Positions 35,561 through 44,971 of a stretch of 64,000 bases of DNA are shown here, in pieces. Position numbers and translations under genes: made by a program. Every line of letters starts with the position of its first letter. Within the stretch, counting starts at the first letter, position 1. The stretch is from the NCBI RefSeq assembly GCF_030851345.1, contig NZ_JALPNU010000006.1:1-64000 (forward strand), in the 5' to 3' direction. This DNA comes from Marinifilum sp. D714. Lineage in GTDB: Bacteria; Bacteroidota; Bacteroidia; Bacteroidales; Marinifilaceae. Under the pieces are notes generated by a model. The model ran no database searches. It saw only the letters and a program-made list of their open reading frames with translations, and was not told the origin of the DNA.

Positions 35561-37765
35561 ATGAATAGAATTCACATTGTCTCCAACAGACTTCCTGTAA
35601 GTATAAACGTAGAAAATGACAAAATTGATCTTATTCCCAGCGTAGGTGGCCTCGCCACTGGTATGAGATCGGTGTACAAAGAATATAATGGCAAGTGGAT
35701 TGGTTGGCCTGGATTACCAAATGATGATTTAAATGATGAGCTTAAAGCTGATATTGATGAAAAGCTTAAGGAGGAGGATTGTGTTTCCGTTCATCTGTCG
35801 AAAGAAGATATTGACTTGTACTACGATGGTTTTAGCAACAGAACGATTTGGCCATTATTTCATTACTTTGCGCAATATATCGATTATGAACCAGAACTTT
35901 GGGAGGCCTTTGTTAAGGTAAATCAAAAGTTTGCAGATAAAGCCTTGGAAACTCTTGAGGAAGGAGACACCATTTGGATTCACGACTATCAACTCCTTCT
36001 GGTTCCAGAAATGATTAAATCGAAAAAACCAGGAGTCACAGTTGGTTTTTTCCTACACATTCCGTTCCCTTCTTTCGAAGTTTTCAGAATTCTTCCATGG
36101 AGAAAAGAATTGATTCAGGGAATGTTGGGTGCAGATTTAATTGGTTTTCATACATTCGATTATCAGCGACACTTCTTTAGTTGTGTACGCAGATTAATGG
36201 GTTATGAGATCTCTTTTAATGAAATTCACATTGAAGATAGAATCATATTGGTTGATTCATTTCCAATGGGAATAGACTATGATAAATTTAGAGATGCTGC
36301 CACCCAAACTTTTCAGAAACCTTTGCAAGAGAAGTCAAAGCTGCATCGAGAATTAGAAAAGTACTTCCTTGTTTCTCCGAACAGAAAACTGATATTGTCA
36401 ATCGATAGGCTGGATTATTCAAAAGGAATTCCTAACCGTCTGCAGGCATTTGCCAAGTTTTTGGAAGAGTATCCCGAATTTATTGGCAAAGTTACTTTAA
36501 TCATGCTGGCTGTTCCTTCGAGAGGTACGGTAGAACATTACATCAACTTAAAACGTGAGGTTGACGAATTGGTAGGTAATGTAAATGGTAGATTTGGTAG
36601 CATTAACTACACTCCTGTTTGGTATTTTTATCGTTCCATGCCATTCGAAAATCTTATTGAACTTTATAGCTCCTGCGATGTAGCATTGGTTACTCCTGTA
36701 AGGGATGGAATGAATTTGGTAGCAAAGGAATACGTTGCATCGAGAACAAACAGAACAGGAGTTATTATATTGAGTGAAATGGCTGGCGTATCCAAAGAAA
36801 TGGGAGAAGCTCTAATGATCAATCCGAACAATACGGGAGAAATTGCTCAAAGTATATATCAAGCCTTAACCATGCCGCTTGATGAACAACGTGAGCGAAT
36901 GATTTACCTTCAAGATAGAATCAAGCGTTATGATGTTTTCAAATGGTCCTCGGAATTTGTAAAATCACTACGAAAAGTTGAGAAATTACAAAGTTCAATA
37001 TATGCTAAAAAAGTTAGTACTTCCATTTTAGAGAAAATAAAAAACGAATATGTAGATGCGAAAAAAAGATCAATTTTCCTTGACTACGACGGAACCTTGA
37101 CCGGATTTAAGAAAAATCCTAACGATGCAAAACCTGATGAAGAATTGCACAACATTTTAAATAAACTGGAAGAAGATCCTAAAAATGCAATCACAATTAT
37201 TAGTGGACGCGATAGAGAAAGTTTGGAGTCTTGGTTTGAAGGCCACAAAATTAACTTGATTGTTGAACATGGTGTTTGGATTAAAAAACATGGCAAAGAA
37301 TGGAAAATGCTAGCCAATGCAAATGACACCTGGAAACCAAGTATTCGACCTATTCTTGAAACTTTTGTGGACAGAACTCCTGGTTCATTTATTGAAGAGA
37401 AGAATTATTCTTTGGTTTGGCATTTTAGAAAAGCAGAACCTGAACAAGGTGAATTGAGAGCGAATGAGCTAAAAGATGAATTAACAACCATGATTGCCAA
37501 TCACAACCTTGAAATATTGGAAGGTAACAAAGTGATTGAAGTAAAAAGTGGTGGCATCAATAAAGGAATGGCATCTTTGCAATTTCTACAAAATCAGAAT
37601 TTTGATTTTGTTTTGGCAATTGGCGATGATTGGACAGATGAATACATGTTTAGAGAACTGCCAGAATCATCGGTTACCATTAAAGTAGGCTTAAAACATA
37701 CAGCAGCCAGGTATAAAGTAGATTCTGTAGCTAAAGTTCGTAGTTTACTTTCCGAATTGAATTAA
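35561..37765 (+). CDS. otsAB: Bifunctional trehalose-6-phosphate synthase/phosphatase
   Basis: A 734-residue fusion. Residues 1 to about 465 are a GT20 OtsA synthase (SNRLPVS near the start, GGLATGM, RLDYSKGI, and the donor-site segment GMNLVAKEY). Residues about 500-734 are a HAD-type OtsB phosphatase with the nucleophile motif DYDGTLT (Asp508, Asp510), SGRD and the GDDWTDEYMF metal site. It makes trehalose from UDP-glucose and glucose-6-phosphate in one chain, usually for osmotic or desiccation protection. It is divergent from the GH15 gene over a 245-bp shared upstream region. Confidence 0.95.
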   Translation: MNRIHIVSNRLPVSINVENDKIDLIPSVGGLATGMRSVYKEYNGKWIGWPGLPNDDLNDELKADIDEKLKEEDCVSVHLSKEDIDLYYDGFSNRTIWPLFHYFAQYIDYEPELWEAFVKVNQKFADKALETLEEGDTIWIHDYQLLLVPEMIKSKKPGVTVGFFLHIPFPSFEVFRILPWRKELIQGMLGADLIGFHTFDYQRHFFSCVRRLMGYEISFNEIHIEDRIILVDSFPMGIDYDKFRDAATQTFQKPLQEKSKLHRELEKYFLVSPNRKLILSIDRLDYSKGIPNRLQAFAKFLEEYPEFIGKVTLIMLAVPSRGTVEHYINLKREVDELVGNVNGRFGSINYTPVWYFYRSMPFENLIELYSSCDVALVTPVRDGMNLVAKEYVASRTNRTGVIILSEMAGVSKEMGEALMINPNNTGEIAQSIYQALTMPLDEQRERMIYLQDRIKRYDVFKWSSEFVKSLRKVEKLQSSIYAKKVSTSILEKIKNEYVDAKKRSIFLDYDGTLTGFKKNPNDAKPDEELHNILNKLEEDPKNAITIISGRDRESLESWFEGHKINLIVEHGVWIKKHGKEWKMLANANDTWKPSIRPILETFVDRTPGSFIEEKNYSLVWHFRKAEPEQGELRANELKDELTTMIANHNLEILEGNKVIEVKSGGINKGMASLQFLQNQNFDFVLAIGDDWTDEYMFRELPESSVTIKVGLKHTAARYKVDSVAKVRSLLSELN

Positions 37766-37786
37766 TTACTTGTAAAGATTAAAACT

Positions 37787-37813
37787 AAGGTGGCAATATT
37801 GTCACCTTTTTTT
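37787..37813 (+). terminator. Terminator of the trehalose gene
   Basis: Arms AAGGTGGCAATATTGTCACCTT fold on themselves with one mismatch and end in seven T, 22 bp after the stop codon. Confidence 0.85.
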
Positions 37814-37916
37814 CTGATATTCAATTAGAATTAATATTCTCGCAGTATTTTTTCTCCAATTTTATAACTGATAGCAGGAAAATAGCTATTTTCGCACGAA
37901 CCAAGATTTTTCTAAA

Positions 37917-39494
37917 ATGTTACACGAACAATTCGATTTCTTAATAATCGGAAGTGGACTTGCAGGATTGTATTCAGCATTCGAAGCCTCGAAATATGGC
38001 TCTGTTGCTATCGTAACCAAATCTAAATTAGATGTTAGTAATTCATACTATGCTCAAGGAGGAATAGCTGCGGTAACCGATTCTGAGGATAATCCTCAAT
38101 TGCACCTGGAGGATACACTTACTGCCGGCAGAGGTTTGTGTGATTATACCCCTGTTGATATATTGGTGAATGAAGGCCCAGATCGAATCAAGGATTTGAT
38201 TAATCTTGGAATGCAGTTCGATACAGAAAATGGTGAACTCTCCCTTGCTTTAGAAGGTGGTCATCACAAAAGAAGAGTTTTGCATGCAGGTGGCGATTCA
38301 ACAGGAAAAGAATTGGTAAGATTTCTGATCCAGAAAGTTTTAAATACGTCGTCAATTACAATATTTGAAAATCAAATGGTTTATGAACTTTTGGTTGAAG
38401 AACAAAAATGCTTGGGAGCGAAAAGTTTTAATCTAAATGACAATTCGAATCTTTGTATTCAAGCAAAATCTACCCTATTAACTTTAGGAGGAGCTTCCGC
38501 GGTATATCAGAGAACTACCAATCCGGAAACTACAGTTGGAGATGGAATTGCTTTAGCTTATAATGCTGGTGCAGAAATTACTGATATGGAATTTATTCAG
38601 TTTCATCCAAGTTCGTTTTATTCTAAAGATGGACATACTTTTTTAATTAGTGAAGCTGTTAGAGGTGAAGGTGCTCATTTAGTTAATTCTAAAGGAGAAC
38701 GATTTATGCCTAAAATTCATGAACTGGCAGAACTGGCCCCCCGCGATATTGTTGCACGTTCCATTTTTAATGAAATGCAGAAGTATGGCGATAAATATGT
38801 AACGCTAAGCTTGAAACACCTGGATAGTGAAAAACTTAAAAATCGATTCCCTTCGATATATGCTAAATGTAAAAAATCGGGAGCTGATTTTTTTGATCAA
38901 ATTCCTATTGCTCCTGCAGCTCACTATACGGTTGGTGGAATTAAAACAGATAATAAGGGAAAAACAAATATTAATAATCTCTATGCTTGTGGTGAAATAG
39001 CTTCAACAGGTGTTATGGGTGCTAATCGTTTGGCATCAAATTCGCTTTTAGAATGTTTGGTGTTTGGTAAACGAGCCATTCAACATGCACAAAAAAATAC
39101 CAGCATTACTCCATCAAAAACAAATCAAGAAGGCATATCTGTTGACAATAATTTATCTAGCTTGTTCTTAAATCATGTTAATGAAATCGCCAAAGCAATG
39201 AATACAAAGGTTGGGATTGTAAGAACAGCTCAACATTTGCAAGAAGTTTTGGATTTGCTGGAGGAAATAAAATCTAAATTTCCTTTTAAAACGAATGAAT
39301 ACTTCAGCATTCGTATGCAAAACCTATTAAGTGTTTGTTATTTAATTACAAGTGCAGCTTTGGCTCGAAAAGAAAGTCGTGGAGGTCATTATCGAGAAGA
39401 TTTTAATACCGAAAATGAAGACTTTCTTGCTCACTCGGTGCAACAATTAAATAAAGAGCTTACTTTTGTGCCAGTAGAAATAAAATCAGAATAA
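37917..39494 (+). CDS. nadB: L-aspartate oxidase
   Basis: A 525-residue FAD enzyme, first step of de novo NAD synthesis (aspartate to iminoaspartate). The FAD-binding GSGLAG motif is at residues 12-17. Family hallmarks follow: SYYAQGGIAAV, EGGHHKRRVLHAGGDSTG, PRDIVARSI, AAHYTVGG and ESRGGHYREDF. Length is normal. It is the first gene of nadB-nadC-nadA, with 15 bp to nadC. A weak -7-like box TATTTTCG at 37887-37894 precedes it. Confidence 0.97.
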   Translation: MLHEQFDFLIIGSGLAGLYSAFEASKYGSVAIVTKSKLDVSNSYYAQGGIAAVTDSEDNPQLHLEDTLTAGRGLCDYTPVDILVNEGPDRIKDLINLGMQFDTENGELSLALEGGHHKRRVLHAGGDSTGKELVRFLIQKVLNTSSITIFENQMVYELLVEEQKCLGAKSFNLNDNSNLCIQAKSTLLTLGGASAVYQRTTNPETTVGDGIALAYNAGAEITDMEFIQFHPSSFYSKDGHTFLISEAVRGEGAHLVNSKGERFMPKIHELAELAPRDIVARSIFNEMQKYGDKYVTLSLKHLDSEKLKNRFPSIYAKCKKSGADFFDQIPIAPAAHYTVGGIKTDNKGKTNINNLYACGEIASTGVMGANRLASNSLLECLVFGKRAIQHAQKNTSITPSKTNQEGISVDNNLSSLFLNHVNEIAKAMNTKVGIVRTAQHLQEVLDLLEEIKSKFPFKTNEYFSIRMQNLLSVCYLITSAALARKESRGGHYREDFNTENEDFLAHSVQQLNKELTFVPVEIKSE

Positions 39495-39509
39495 TATCAT
39501 TTCATTCAA

Positions 39510-40358
39510 ATGGAAGAAACAGGATTGAATATTCAGGAATTAGAATATATAATCGAACACGCTTTTCGCGAAGATATTGGCGATGGCGATATCACAACCA
39601 ATAACTTGGTGCCCGAGAATTCGGCCGCTAAAGCAAGTATGACTGCAAAAGCAGATGGTGTAATTGCAGGATTACCAATCGCTGAAAAAGTTTTCAAAAA
39701 ATTAGACCCAAACTTAATTTGGAAACCATTGGTACAAGATGGTGATACCATTGAAAAAGGACAGGTGATTGTTGAAATGCAAGGAAGTTTTAGAGCATTG
39801 CTTACAGGTGAAAGATTAGCGCTGAACTTGATGCAAAGAATGTCGGGCATTGCTAGTGAAACAGCAAAGTATGTTGCCGAAGTAAAACACACCAGTGTTC
39901 AAATTTTAGACACAAGAAAAACGGTACCAGGACTTCGAACTTTAGACAAATATTCTGTAAAAACAGGTGGTGGAACCAATCACAGAATAGGATTGTACGA
40001 TTTGGTAATGATCAAAGACAACCATATTAAAGTTGCTGGAGGAATTGCTCCTGCGGTTGAACAAATTAGAAAGTCAATACCAAATCATATTAAAATTGAG
40101 GTAGAAACTACCAATATTGAAGAGGTAAAAGAAGCTTTAAGCGCAGGTGCTGACATAATCATGCTCGACAATATGAGCAATGAAGCTATGACAGAAGCCG
40201 TACAGCTTGTAGATGGTAAAGCCAAAACAGAAGCTTCTGGAAATATGAGTTTGGAAAGATTAAAAGGTGTTGCTGAAACAGGTGTAGATTTTATATCAAT
40301 TGGCGCACTAACACATTCAGTAACAGCACTGGATATCAGTCAAAATATTATTCTATAG
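39510..40358 (+). CDS. nadC: Nicotinate-nucleotide pyrophosphorylase (carboxylating)
   Basis: A 282-residue quinolinate phosphoribosyltransferase converting quinolinate and PRPP to nicotinate mononucleotide. Motifs: FREDIGDGDITTNNLVP near the N-terminus, LNLMQRMSGIAS, DTRKTVPGLR, GGGTNHRIGLYD and IMLDNMS. Normal length. It is the middle gene of the NAD operon, so all three enzymes needed from aspartate to nicotinate mononucleotide are encoded together. Confidence 0.97.
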   Translation: MEETGLNIQELEYIIEHAFREDIGDGDITTNNLVPENSAAKASMTAKADGVIAGLPIAEKVFKKLDPNLIWKPLVQDGDTIEKGQVIVEMQGSFRALLTGERLALNLMQRMSGIASETAKYVAEVKHTSVQILDTRKTVPGLRTLDKYSVKTGGGTNHRIGLYDLVMIKDNHIKVAGGIAPAVEQIRKSIPNHIKIEVETTNIEEVKEALSAGADIIMLDNMSNEAMTEAVQLVDGKAKTEASGNMSLERLKGVAETGVDFISIGALTHSVTALDISQNIIL

Positions 40359-40383
40359 TTTAATTAGTAAGGGGTTTCCTAAG

Positions 40384-41310
40384 ATGGAAAATAAAGAAAT
40401 CATAAAACAGATTGAGGAGTTAAAAAAGGCAAAAAATGCAATTGTTCTTGCTCATTATTATACACATCCTGAAGTACAAGATATAGCAGACTATATTGGT
40501 GATTCATTGGGCTTAGCTCGTGAAGCTGGAAATACCACGGCAGATATTATAGTGTTTTGTGGAGTACATTTTATGGCAGAAACAGCATCTGTAATATCTC
40601 CCAATAAGAAAGTTCTAATTCCAGCTCAAAAGTGTGGATGTTCGCTTGCTGAAAGTATTACTGGTAAAGACATTCAAGATTGGAAAGCTAAAAACCCTGA
40701 TGGATTAGTAGTGTCATATGTAAACACCACTGCAGAAGTAAAAGCTGAAACCGATTATTGCTGTACCTCATCCAATGCAATTCAGGTAGTAGAACATTTA
40801 GGAAAAGGCCAAAAAATCTTCTTTACTCCTGATAAGAACCTTGGTGCTTATATTGTAAAGAAAACCGGAATTGAGATGGATTTGTGGGATGGTGATTGTT
40901 GCGTTCATGAAAGAATTGACAGCAAAATGATTGTTGATAAGGCGAATCAATATCCTGAAGCAGATATTTTAATTCATCCGGAAAGCAATTGTGCCAATGA
41001 TGATGAGATTTTAAACATGCCAAATGCATATTTTTATTCTACTGCTGGAATTATCAAGCATGCAGCAGAATCAAACAAAAAGCAGTTTATCATTGCAACC
41101 GAATTAGGTACTCTACATCAATTAGAAAAAGCAAACCCAGATAAAGAATTTATTCTTATTCATCCAAAAACCATTTGTGGTTCTATGAAAAGGGTAAAAC
41201 TACAAGGAGTATTGGAAGCATTACAGGAAGATAAATATGAAGTAAAAGTTCCTGAAGAAATATCAAAAAAGGCAATCACATCCATTCAGAGGATGCTCGA
41301 AATTGGCTAA
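40384..41310 (+). CDS. nadA: Quinolinate synthase
   Basis: A 308-residue [4Fe-4S] enzyme condensing iminoaspartate with dihydroxyacetone phosphate. The three cluster cysteines can be placed at Cys84 (KCGC), Cys172 or 173 (GDCCVHE) and Cys265 (TICGSMKR). The substrate motifs AHYYTHPEVQD and FCGVHFMAETA are present. It is of the short type typical of Bacteroidota and Thermotoga. Last gene of the operon, followed by a strong terminator. Confidence 0.97.
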   Translation: MENKEIIKQIEELKKAKNAIVLAHYYTHPEVQDIADYIGDSLGLAREAGNTTADIIVFCGVHFMAETASVISPNKKVLIPAQKCGCSLAESITGKDIQDWKAKNPDGLVVSYVNTTAEVKAETDYCCTSSNAIQVVEHLGKGQKIFFTPDKNLGAYIVKKTGIEMDLWDGDCCVHERIDSKMIVDKANQYPEADILIHPESNCANDDEILNMPNAYFYSTAGIIKHAAESNKKQFIIATELGTLHQLEKANPDKEFILIHPKTICGSMKRVKLQGVLEALQEDKYEVKVPEEISKKAITSIQRMLEIG

Positions 41311-41318
41311 CAACATTA

Positions 41319-41354
41319 AAAACCTTTCTGTATTATTTTAGAAAGGTTTTTTTT
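41319..41354 (+). terminator. Terminator of nadBCA
   Basis: Arms AAAACCTTTCT and AGAAAGGTTTT, then a T run, 8 bp after the nadA stop codon. Confidence 0.92.
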
Positions 41355-41548
41355 ACGACCATCTTTAGCTTTTTTAATGTTAATATCTTGCAAGTAAGAA
41401 AAATATGGTATATTTAGCCATCAATAATTTGGCCATATACTATTCTAGTAATAACCAATCTAAATAAACAAAAACCAAATAACAAATTCTCTTTTATAAC
41501 GTACAACTAACACCAAACAGCTATTGTTAACGAACGATCTTTTATAAA

Positions 41549-43696
41549 ATGCAATTTCCCCTTAAACTTGTATTATTAATTTTCTGTCTATTCCCCTATA
41601 CCATTTTTGCACAAGAGAAAATCGATCAACTAAAAAAACAGTTGAAATTAGAACCGGATAGTAGCAAAACTATATTATTAATTAATATTTCCGGAAAATA
41701 TGCTGCAACTAACCTTGACAGTGCTTTTCTCTATGCCAACAAAGCATACAATTTTGCCAAAACCAATCAGGAAAAATCAGATTTAGTTAAAGCGGGTTTA
41801 AATTTGGCTAACAGATATTCTCAACTTGGGCAATCTAAAAAATCATATAAATATCTTTTGGAAGCAAAAGATTTAGCTCATTCTATAAAAGATACGGCAC
41901 TATTAGCAAGGGTGTATCAATATTTCGGCTACCACTTTTCTGACAAAAGCGAATATGATCAGGCTATTGAAAAATTTAATAAAGCAATTGAATTCTGTAA
42001 AATATCAAAAAAAAATAGGATACATGCTAGTATTTTGAATGGATTGGGAATCATTTACTGGGAACGTGGCAATTCAGAAGTAGCCTTAAAAAAATACTTG
42101 GAAGCATATGATATTTTTGAGGAACTAAAAGATACTAATTTACAATTGGTATTGCTGCTCAATATAGCCAATATATATGCCGATGAAAGTAGAAATGATG
42201 TAGCACTTGAATACTACCAGAAAATTCTTGATTTGGCAATCAAAGACAAAAATCTAGATTCTCAAGCTGTAGTATATAATAATATTGCAATCTTACACCA
42301 AGAAAATAAAGATTATGGAAAAGCTTTAGAGTTCTTTAAAAAAACGCTAAACATCTATAATCAAATTGGTAACGAAGCCGGAGAAGCTCTAGCTATGAAT
42401 AATATTGGCGAAAACTATTTCAAGACTGGGAATATCCGAGAAGCTATATTTTATATCGATAATTCTCTTGCCATAAACAGAAAATTAAAGTTAGAAACTG
42501 AAATTGTTTATAACCTGGAATCTCTATCGAAAGTATATTTATTTACAGGAAAACTACAAAAGGCCTATGATATTATAAATGAAGGCCTGCAATTATGCAA
42601 GAAACTTAAGATAAAAACGATGGAACGTAGTTTCTTGCAACTTAAATCGGAATACTACTATTCGACAGGAAATTATAAAAAAGCTTACAAAACTCACGAA
42701 AGATTTAACAAACTCAAAGACAGCTTAATAGAAGCTAGTAAATCTGATAAAATTGCACATCTGCAAATGCAATTTGAAACAGAAAAAAAAGAAAAAGAAA
42801 ATGAGATATTAAGGGTAAAGAATGAATTAACACAAGAAAACCTAGAGAAAGAAAAGGCATTCACCAATTTCCTAATTGTGTTTTTTGTTATCACCATGTC
42901 TTTATTAATACTGGTTTACTTTTTATATAAATCGAAAACAAAAGTCAACCAAAGAATCAATAAGATTAATGGCATGTTGGAGGAATCAAATCAAAAACTA
43001 AAAGTAACAAATGCTACAAAGGATAGGTTCTTCTCCATTATTGCTCATGATTTACGTTCTCCATTCAACTCAATTCTAGGATTTTCAGAGTTGATCAAAA
43101 GCGAATTAAAGGAAGGCAAAAATCTAAATTTGATTGAAGAATACAATGCAAATATTAATGAATCTTCACACAGCTTGTTTACATTGCTTGAAAACTTATT
43201 ACAGTGGGCAAAGAGCCAACGCGGTGAACTGGAATTTAATCCGGTGCAATTTGATCTTCACCACTTGGTTCAATCAAATCTCATTATTTTCAAGCTGAAA
43301 GCTGCTGATAAAGCAATAAAACTAAGTTCTGACATCGCTCCTCATACAGAAGCTTATGGCGACATTAACATGGTGAGTACAATTCTTAGAAACCTAATTA
43401 GTAATGCTCTAAAATTCACTGAACCCAATGGAGATATAAATATCTCTGCGGAGATACAAGATGAATTTGTATTCTTAAAAGTTAAAGATTCAGGGATTGG
43501 TATTAGTAAAGAAAACCAAGAGAAACTATTTAAACTAGACTGTAATTATACAACAGTTGGTACAGCTGATGAAACTGGTAGTGGTCTGGGATTAATTCTT
43601 TGTAAAGAATTCGCAGAACGAAATGGTGGTGATATTTGGGTAGAAAGCGAAGAAAATAAAGGAAGTGAATTTATACTGAGTTTAAAAATAGCTTAA
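41549..43696 (+). CDS. TPR-containing membrane sensor histidine kinase
   Basis: A 715-residue protein: signal peptide (ending IFAQ), a periplasmic run of TPR repeats (about 30-395) with typical segments such as GNIREAIFYIDNSLAINRKL, a coiled coil rich in Glu/Lys, and one transmembrane helix (about 437-460). A cytoplasmic kinase core follows, with HisKA motif IIAHDLRSPFNSILGF (phospho-acceptor His500) and an HATPase domain with NLISNALKFT, KDSGIGI and GSGLGL. The TPR part probably senses a protein or peptide outside the cytosol. No response regulator is adjacent, so the partner must be elsewhere. Single gene. Confidence 0.93.
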   Translation: MQFPLKLVLLIFCLFPYTIFAQEKIDQLKKQLKLEPDSSKTILLINISGKYAATNLDSAFLYANKAYNFAKTNQEKSDLVKAGLNLANRYSQLGQSKKSYKYLLEAKDLAHSIKDTALLARVYQYFGYHFSDKSEYDQAIEKFNKAIEFCKISKKNRIHASILNGLGIIYWERGNSEVALKKYLEAYDIFEELKDTNLQLVLLLNIANIYADESRNDVALEYYQKILDLAIKDKNLDSQAVVYNNIAILHQENKDYGKALEFFKKTLNIYNQIGNEAGEALAMNNIGENYFKTGNIREAIFYIDNSLAINRKLKLETEIVYNLESLSKVYLFTGKLQKAYDIINEGLQLCKKLKIKTMERSFLQLKSEYYYSTGNYKKAYKTHERFNKLKDSLIEASKSDKIAHLQMQFETEKKEKENEILRVKNELTQENLEKEKAFTNFLIVFFVITMSLLILVYFLYKSKTKVNQRINKINGMLEESNQKLKVTNATKDRFFSIIAHDLRSPFNSILGFSELIKSELKEGKNLNLIEEYNANINESSHSLFTLLENLLQWAKSQRGELEFNPVQFDLHHLVQSNLIIFKLKAADKAIKLSSDIAPHTEAYGDINMVSTILRNLISNALKFTEPNGDINISAEIQDEFVFLKVKDSGIGISKENQEKLFKLDCNYTTVGTADETGSGLGLILCKEFAERNGGDIWVESEENKGSEFILSLKIA

Positions 43697-43716
43697 ACAA
43701 AATCTAAATAAATATC

Positions 43717-43750
43717 AAGCGATCTCTTTTTGAGAATCGCTTTTTTTTTG
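43717..43750 (+). terminator. Terminator of the histidine kinase gene
   Basis: Arms AAGCGATCTC and GAGAATCGCTT with one bulged A, followed by a nine-T run, 21 bp after the stop codon. Confidence 0.85.
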
Positions 43751-43774
43751 CTTTAATATTTCCTCTTATATTTG
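43747..43774 (+). promoter_or_regulatory. Candidate promoter of mntP
   Basis: A TTTG at 43747-43750 and a TATATTTG at 43767-43774 match the -33 and -7 Bacteroidota consensus, though the 16-bp spacing is shorter than the usual 19-21 bp. The -7 box lies 19 bp upstream of the mntP start codon. Confidence 0.4.
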
Positions 43775-43793
43775 CCGTCCAATCTAATAAAAC

Positions 43794-44354
43794 ATGGAAC
43801 TAATTAGTATTTTTCTTATCGCCACAGGGCTTTCGGTAGATTCATTTGCAGCTTCGGTATGCAGTGGTTTAGCAATTAAAGGTATTAGATTTCTTCAGGC
43901 TGTTAAAATTGCCTTTTTTCTAGCTTTATTTCAAGGAGGAATGCCTGTTATTGGTTGGTTTATTGGATGGGAAATCAACGAGTTTATAAAAGATTTTGAT
44001 CATTGGATTGCTTTTATTCTTTTAGCTGGCCTAGGTAGCAAAATGATTTATGAAAGTTTAACCCAGCAGGAAGAGGATTGCTCCTTTAACCCTCTTAAAT
44101 TAACAGTTCTAATTGGTATATCGATCGCAACAAGCATTGATGCACTTGTTATTGGTTTTAGTATGGCACTAATTGATGTAATTATTTGGTGGCCTGCAGT
44201 AATAATTGGAGTTGTAACCTTTATTGCATCTATGCTTGGAATGCTGCTTGGTAAAAAAATTGGAAGTCAAACCAGCAAAAGATTCGAAGTATTTGGTGGA
44301 ATTGTGTTAATTCTGATTGGTCTTCGAATCTTAATTGAACACTTGCTATTTTAA
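43794..44354 (+). CDS. mntP: Manganese efflux pump MntP
   Basis: A 186-residue inner-membrane protein with six predicted helices. The MntP signatures are the repeated Asp-containing helices ATGLSVDSFAASVCSGL (near residue 12) and ATSIDALVIGFSM (near residue 112). It exports Mn2+. No manganese riboswitch is possible in the short upstream gap, most of which is occupied by the preceding terminator. Its stop codon overlaps that of the convergent FMN-binding gene. Confidence 0.95.
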   Translation: MELISIFLIATGLSVDSFAASVCSGLAIKGIRFLQAVKIAFFLALFQGGMPVIGWFIGWEINEFIKDFDHWIAFILLAGLGSKMIYESLTQQEEDCSFNPLKLTVLIGISIATSIDALVIGFSMALIDVIIWWPAVIIGVVTFIASMLGMLLGKKIGSQTSKRFEVFGGIVLILIGLRILIEHLLF

Positions 44355-44890
44355 ATCTTTCCTTCCTCTTTTAAATGCACCATTAATAAACTAAGAGATT
44401 TTATTCCTGTAGTAATGGCTGGAGCAGATATGGTTGCACCTGAAATTGAATCAATATCTTTATTGAATTCAAGTTGTTCTCCGTTATACTTTCCTTCGAA
44501 CTGCTTTAACCAATATTTGGCCATTATTTCACCACCATAGGATGAACGATACACAAGAATTACAACTTTCTTAATGGTCATTGACTCCTCAAACAGCACC
44601 AAATAATCAAACAGATCGTTTTTACCTTTTGAACTGGCAAAACCAGCTAAGCCAATTGCCTTTCCTTCATTCATTAATTTGCTAATGGACACTTTCTCAA
44701 TACCTGGAAAGCTGGCAAAATCATACGATACTTCAGGTAAATCAACAAACTTTACCCCCTCAGCATCAAACGCATTTTTTATTGCTTTATCAATTCTTTT
44801 TTGAATTGGCTTGGGATAATTTTTAGCATTTACTTCTCCGCAAATCAACACAATTGATGCAATAATTAATATTTGTAATAATCTCTTCAT
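44351..44890 (-). CDS. Exported FMN-binding domain protein
   Basis: A 179-residue protein from the ATG at 44890; a longer frame from 44938 would place 16 unlikely residues before the signal peptide. It has a signal sequence (to about residue 22) and an FMN_bind domain ending in DSISGAT (147-153), the motif D-x-x-(S/T)-G-A-T in which Thr153 is covalently flavinylated by ApbE. Similar domains occur in NqrC, RnfG and extracytosolic electron-transfer proteins. It follows the porin gene in the same direction and probably shares its transcript. Redox partner unknown. Confidence 0.83.
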   Translation of the reverse strand: MKRLLQILIIASIVLICGEVNAKNYPKPIQKRIDKAIKNAFDAEGVKFVDLPEVSYDFASFPGIEKVSISKLMNEGKAIGLAGFASSKGKNDLFDYLVLFEESMTIKKVVILVYRSSYGGEIMAKYWLKQFEGKYNGEQLEFNKDIDSISGATISAPAITTGIKSLSLLMVHLKEEGKI

Positions 44891-44971
44891 AGTAAGTTTT
44901 AAATAACAGAAAACTGCAAAGCAGGTATTTACACCCACCTTGCAGCATTATAATTTGTTAAGAATTTCGGA

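Noticed and set aside
41400-41450. Imperfect inverted repeat (ATATGG and CCATAT) upstream of the histidine kinase
   Set aside because: The arms are only six bases in AT-rich DNA, which is expected by chance.
43697-43793. Manganese riboswitch before mntP
   Set aside because: The gap is under 100 bp and most of it is the terminator of the kinase gene; no room for the yybP-ykoY fold.
44891-44938. Upstream ATG at 44938 for the FMN-binding protein
   Set aside because: The extra 16 residues are Cys/Phe-rich and precede a complete signal peptide that starts at 44890.
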